Source: Clostridiaceae bacterium
Lineage (GTDB): Bacteria; Bacillota; Clostridia; Oscillospirales; Acutalibacteraceae
Direction of reading: 5' to 3'
NCBI GenBank assembly: GCA_016297555.1
Contig: JAEDGK010000095.1
Location: 1-8,250, forward strand
DNA length: 8,250 nucleotides
Shown: in pieces, positions 5,666 to 8,250 of the stretch
Layout of the letters: the number at the start of each line of letters is the position of its first letter
How positions within the stretch are numbered: the first letter of the stretch is position 1
Position numbers and translations under genes: made by a program
Notes under the pieces: generated by a model
Told to the model about the DNA's origin: nothing
Database searches by the model: none
The model's input: only the letters and a program-made list of their open reading frames with translations

Positions 5666-6220
5666 ATGTTTGTATATTCTGTAAAAACATCAAAAGCTAA
5701 GGCGGTGGCTCTTATTGCCGCGATTGCCGTTATAGTAGCCGCAATCGTGTTTGTTGCCGGCAGAGGCGAAAAGCCTGCGGCGGACGATTCCGCCGTTAAT
5801 CACAATGCCCGCAATGCGGCGGAAAGAACGGCATTTCTATCTCAATTCGGCTGGAAAATCTCCGAAGACCCGATAGAGGTCAGCGAGGTTATCATTCCCG
5901 AGGATTTTGACGCGGGCTATGCCGAATATGCCGAAATGAACAAGGCGCAGGGGCTTGACCTCGAGCCTTATAAGGGCGTGCGGGCAAAACGCTGGACATA
6001 TGAGGTTCTGAATTACCCGGGGCTTGAAGAAAATCCGGGCATCGTGCAGGCAAATCTGCTTGTTTATGAAGGCAGAGTTATCGGCGGCGACATATGCTCA
6101 ACGGAGCAAAACGGCTTCATCAGAGGCTTTGACTTTCCCGCCGTTCCCGCAACCACAGCACCCGCCGAAACGCTCGGCGTCACCTATATTACAGAAGCTG
6201 CTTCCGAAAGCGCCGGCTGA
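5666..6220 (+). CDS. membrane-anchored DUF4830 protein
   Basis: A 184-aa protein with a basic N-terminus and one hydrophobic helix (about residues 12-31), then a Gly/Lys/Asp-rich linker and an extracytoplasmic domain. Residues 52-154 match what I know of DUF4830: AFLSQFGWKISEDP, VIIPEDFDAGYAEYAEMNKAQG, KRWTYEVLNYPG and LLVYEGRVIGGDICS. Molecular function is unknown for the family, which is common in Clostridia. There is no lipobox cysteine, so it is held by the uncleaved helix rather than a lipid. The C-terminal 30 residues are low-complexity Thr/Ala/Pro/Glu. I chose the ATG at 5666, preceded by GGGCGGTGA; the GTG at 5657 lies inside that ribosome site. The stop codon sits in the loop of the terminator. 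Confidence 0.85.
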   Translation: MFVYSVKTSKAKAVALIAAIAVIVAAIVFVAGRGEKPAADDSAVNHNARNAAERTAFLSQFGWKISEDPIEVSEVIIPEDFDAGYAEYAEMNKAQGLDLEPYKGVRAKRWTYEVLNYPGLEENPGIVQANLLVYEGRVIGGDICSTEQNGFIRGFDFPAVPATTAPAETLGVTYITEAASESAG

Positions 6221-6234
6221 TGTCGGCGCTTTTT
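6207..6234 (+). terminator. intrinsic terminator overlapping the DUF4830 stop
   Basis: Arms AAAGCGCCGGC (6207-6217) and GTCGGCGCTTT (6222-6232) form an 11-bp stem with one G-T pair and a TGAT loop, followed by T's to 6234. The TGA stop (6218-6220) is in the loop, so the last four codons are part of the hairpin. Confidence 0.85.
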
Positions 6235-6255
6235 GCTTTGATAACAATCGTACCC

Positions 6256-6284
6256 TTGCTAAAATCGGAATAATATGTTATAAT
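6256..6284 (+). promoter_or_regulatory. extended -10 promoter for the TetR-RluA operon
   Basis: TTGCTA (6256-6261), a 17-base spacer and a perfect TATAAT (6279-6284), with TG one base before the -10 (6276-6277). The start would be near 6291, so the repeats at 6292-6326 lie at the very start of the transcript. A second TATAAT at 6321 lacks a -35 box. Confidence 0.75.
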
Positions 6285-6291
6285 ATGCTGT

Positions 6292-6326
6292 CGGCGTATA
6301 TAATCAAAGTGTGCGCCGTGTATAAT
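6292..6326 (+). repeat. paired direct repeat downstream of the TetR promoter, possible operator
   Basis: CGGCGTATATAAT (6292-6304) and CGCCGTGTATAAT (6314-6326) agree at 11 of 13 positions and are offset by 22 bases, about two turns of B-DNA on one face. Their position just after the predicted transcription start would suit repressor binding, for example autoregulation by the TetR protein. TetR proteins usually prefer palindromic sites, so this stays tentative. Confidence 0.3.
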
Positions 6327-6358
6327 ACGGGACATAACAAAAGAGCGGAGGGAGTAAA

Positions 6359-6946
6359 TTGCAGAAAGATACAAAAAAGCTTATTTTTGACACATTCATT
6401 GAACTTCTGAGCCAAAAGCCCTTTGACAAAATCACGGTAAAGGATATCGTTGAAACCTGTGATATCAACCGCAACACATTTTATTATTATTACAGCGATA
6501 TCTACGATTTGCTTGAAGAGGTTTTTACCAACGAGTTTGACGAGCTGATGGAAGCTCATAAAAACGGCGGTTCATGGCTTGAAGCGTTTATCAAAATTGC
6601 AAACACGGCTTACAGCCACAAGCGCATAGTATACAACATATGCTCTTCGCGAAGCTATGACTATTTTGAAAACTATATGTATAAATCCTGCAAGCACATA
6701 ATGGTGGATTTCGTTCAGTATGCCGCCAAGGGAATGTCCGTTCCCGATGAGGATATTGAATTTCTCGCCTCATTCTATGAATACGCTTTTCTCGGCATTA
6801 TTTCCGAGTGGTTCAGAACGGGTATGCGTGAAGACCCCGTTTATCTTGCAAGCCAGCTTTGGCTCGTTGCCGATAACATAAGGCTTTCCCTGAGAAAAAG
6901 CGAAAGAAGGGCAAGGAGCAAAATTGAAAACGGAAATACTCTTTGA
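6359..6946 (+). CDS. TetR/AcrR-family transcriptional regulator
   Basis: A 195-aa DNA-binding regulator. The N-terminal 55 residues are a TetR helix-turn-helix: IFDTFIELLSQKPFDKITVKDIV, then the turn and recognition helix CDINRNTFYYYYSDIYDLL (34-52). The rest is a helical ligand and dimerisation domain with aromatic-rich segments (SYDYFENYMY, ASFYEYAFLGIISEWFRTGM). Its final part resembles the TetR_C domain of DhaS-like regulators in Firmicutes. Family length is typically 180-210 aa. The start is TTG at 6359-6361, 7 bases after GGAGG (6347-6351); no ATG fits the conserved N-terminus. The 3' end overlaps the pseudouridine synthase by 23 bases. That neighbour is not an obvious regulated target, so the controlled genes may lie elsewhere, or it may regulate itself. 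Confidence 0.93.
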   Translation: MQKDTKKLIFDTFIELLSQKPFDKITVKDIVETCDINRNTFYYYYSDIYDLLEEVFTNEFDELMEAHKNGGSWLEAFIKIANTAYSHKRIVYNICSSRSYDYFENYMYKSCKHIMVDFVQYAAKGMSVPDEDIEFLASFYEYAFLGIISEWFRTGMREDPVYLASQLWLVADNIRLSLRKSERRARSKIENGNTL

Positions 6947-7592
6947 GGACAAGCTGATTGCCGTTTGTCTTAAACCTGCGGGAATTATCAGCCAAGGCTC
7001 TCAGAGCGGCGAGGATATGATTTCAATTCTTAACGGACACTTCATTCAAAGCGGCTCAGACGCTCGGGCTTTCCCCGTCCACAGGCTTGACCGTGAAACG
7101 GCGGGGCTGATGGTCTATGCCAAAAATTCTGCTGCCGCCGCCCGCCTTTCAAAGCAGGCAGAGCAAAACGAAATAAAAAAACGCTATTTTGCAATTCTGC
7201 GCGGCGTGCCCGAAGAAAAAAGCGGAGTTTTAAAGGATTTGCTTTTCAGGGACAAGCAGAAAAATAAATCCTATGTGGTAAACCGTATGAGAAAGGGCGT
7301 GCGCGAAGCCTCGCTTGAATATGATGTGATTTGCGAAAAGGACGGCACGGCTCTGCTCGACATTCTGCTCCACACAGGCAGAACCCATCAAATCAGAGTT
7401 CAGTTTGCAAGCAGAAAAATGCCCCTGCTCGGCGACGGAAAATACGGCGGCAAGGGCGGCAAGCTTGCGCTTTTTGCCCGCTCTCTCGAATTCAGACATC
7501 CCGAAAGCGGAGAGCTGCTCTCATTTTCGGCAAAGCCCGACTCGCAGACCGACCCGTGGCAAATCTTTTCCGCGGAGCTGGAAGCATTTTAA
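6924..7592 (+). CDS. RluA-family pseudouridine synthase
   Basis: Converts specific uridines in RNA (rRNA or tRNA) to pseudouridine. The 222-aa protein has the RluA signature HRLDRETAGLMVYAK (53-67) with catalytic aspartate D56. KRYFAILRG is at 86-94. The conserved TGRTHQIRVQF is at 151-161, followed by LLGDGKYGG (168-176) and LALFARSLEFRHP. It starts directly with the catalytic fold and has no N-terminal S4 domain, unlike RluC/RluD, so the modified position cannot be named. The start is TTG at 6924-6926, with AAGGAG (6913-6918) 5 bases upstream; the reading frame opens with MKTEILFEDKLIAVCLKPAG, as the family does. It overlaps the TetR gene by 23 bases and ends before the convergent terminator at 7609. 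Confidence 0.94.
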   Translation: MKTEILFEDKLIAVCLKPAGIISQGSQSGEDMISILNGHFIQSGSDARAFPVHRLDRETAGLMVYAKNSAAAARLSKQAEQNEIKKRYFAILRGVPEEKSGVLKDLLFRDKQKNKSYVVNRMRKGVREASLEYDVICEKDGTALLDILLHTGRTHQIRVQFASRKMPLLGDGKYGGKGGKLALFARSLEFRHPESGELLSFSAKPDSQTDPWQIFSAELEAF

Positions 7593-7608
7593 ATCAGAGT
7601 ACAAAAAG

Positions 7609-7646
7609 AACGGCTTATATCGGTTGATTTTCCGATACAAGCCGTT
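7609..7646. terminator. bidirectional terminator between RluA and ABC permease genes
   Basis: Arms 7609-7623 and 7632-7646 pair with one A/C mismatch on the plus strand, which becomes a U-G pair on the minus strand. The stem is thus 15 bp for the minus transcript and 8 + 6 bp for the plus, with an 8-base loop. Plus-strand T's follow (TTTTCCTTTT region), and TTCTTTTT follows on the minus strand. Confidence 0.85.
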
Positions 7647-7659
7647 TTCCTTTTAATCT

Positions 7660-8250
7660 TTATTCTGTTCTGAGCGCTTCTACGGGGTCTTTCTTTGAAG
7701 CTATCCGTGAGGGGATAAGTCCCGAAATCAGCGTGAGAACCATACTGATAACAACAAGAATTATCGCGCCGTCAGCAGGAAGCTGAGCAACATTGGGCAG
7801 CGTTGTCAGATACTCGATAAGCATATTTATCGGGATTGTAAGCAAAAGCGTTATAAGAATTCCGAGCGTGCCCGAAACGAAGCCCACAATGAGCGTTTCT
7901 GCATTGAATACCCTCGAAATATCTTTCTTTGACGCGCCGATTGCACGCAGAATACCGATTTCCTTCGTTCTTTCGAGAACGGAAATATAGGTTATAATGC
8001 CTATCATTATCGACGAAACAACAAGTGAAATGGCAACAAACGCTATCAAAACATAAGAAATAATGTTGATTATTTTTGTTACCGAGGTAAGGAGCAGACC
8101 GATATAATCGGTATATTTGATTGCGTCCTTTTCTCTGCCGTCTGCCGAAGCTGCTTCGTTATATTTTGAAATCTCTGCCGAAATACTATCCTTTGCTTCA
8201 AAATCAACGGGATAAATATATATCGACTGCGGATTTGAAAGGTCGGCAAC
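7660..8250 (-). CDS. ABC transporter permease, C-terminal FtsX-like domain (partial)
   Basis: The last 196 residues of an ABC transporter membrane protein; the 5' part is beyond the right edge and the frame is open to it. The first 60 visible residues are soluble and extracytoplasmic (NPQSIYIYPVDFEAKDSI). Then comes an FtsX-type domain (PF02687). Its first helix (IISYVLIAFVAISLVVSS) leads into the hallmark cytoplasmic loop SVLERTKEIGILRAIGASKK. The second helix (IVGFVSGTLGILITLLLTIP) and third (IILVVISMVLTLISGLIPSR) end in ASKKDPVEALRTE. Such permeases belong to MacB/YtrF-like exporters, often fused to or beside an ATPase. In Clostridia, versions with a large soluble region are usually annotated as ATP-binding/permease fusions or antimicrobial-peptide exporters; which applies here cannot be seen. 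Confidence 0.9.
   Translation of the reverse strand, partial: VADLSNPQSIYIYPVDFEAKDSISAEISKYNEAASADGREKDAIKYTDYIGLLLTSVTKIINIISYVLIAFVAISLVVSSIMIGIITYISVLERTKEIGILRAIGASKKDISRVFNAETLIVGFVSGTLGILITLLLTIPINMLIEYLTTLPNVAQLPADGAIILVVISMVLTLISGLIPSRIASKKDPVEALRTE

Noticed and set aside
7660..8049. Start of a 129-aa protein at the TTG near 8049
   Set aside because: The same frame stays open to the window edge with sensible FtsX-permease sequence upstream, so the TTG codes for an internal leucine.

Overview
The window looks like chromosomal DNA of a low-to-middle GC Gram-positive bacterium of the class Clostridia, most likely an Oscillospiraceae/Ruminococcaceae-type gut organism. This is inference from several things together. 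AAGGAGG-type ribosome sites stand before nearly every gene. TTG starts are frequent. There is a DUF4830 protein, a stand-alone TSCPD-domain protein and a YtvI-like AI-2E family membrane protein. The genes are short, tightly packed and often overlap. I see no mobile element, CRISPR array, tRNA or rRNA.

Layout, left to right. (1) 1-569, minus: the N-terminal half of an AI-2E/YtvI-type membrane protein that runs off the left edge. (2) 570-905: a divergent intergenic region holding a good sigma-A-like promoter for the minus gene and a weaker one for the plus gene. (3) 906-3384, plus: hom-lysC, the homoserine dehydrogenase and aspartokinase of the aspartate pathway to threonine, methionine and lysine. 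lysC carries an internal Shine-Dalgarno plus in-frame ATG that should yield a separate regulatory beta subunit. (4) 3397-3440: a long hairpin terminator between convergent genes. (5) 3451-5091, minus: five small genes. The three promoter-proximal ones (77, 121 and 60 aa) are of unknown function and look like one operon. The two distal ones (a TSCPD protein and a four-helix membrane protein) overlap by 8 bases and have their own promoter. (6) 5161-6220, plus: a YfcE-type metallophosphoesterase and a membrane-anchored DUF4830 protein, closed by a terminator that overlaps the stop codon. (7) 6359-7592, plus: a TetR-family regulator overlapping an RluA-family pseudouridine synthase, both starting with TTG. 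(8) 7609-7646: a second convergent terminator. (9) 7660-8250, minus: the C-terminal FtsX-like permease domain of an ABC transporter that runs off the right edge.

Most of the window is ordinary core-genome content. The points worth a second look are the nested start inside lysC, the three-gene operon of tiny unknown proteins, the repeated 12-base-spaced translation-initiation sequence, and the paired sequence elements in front of the TetR gene.
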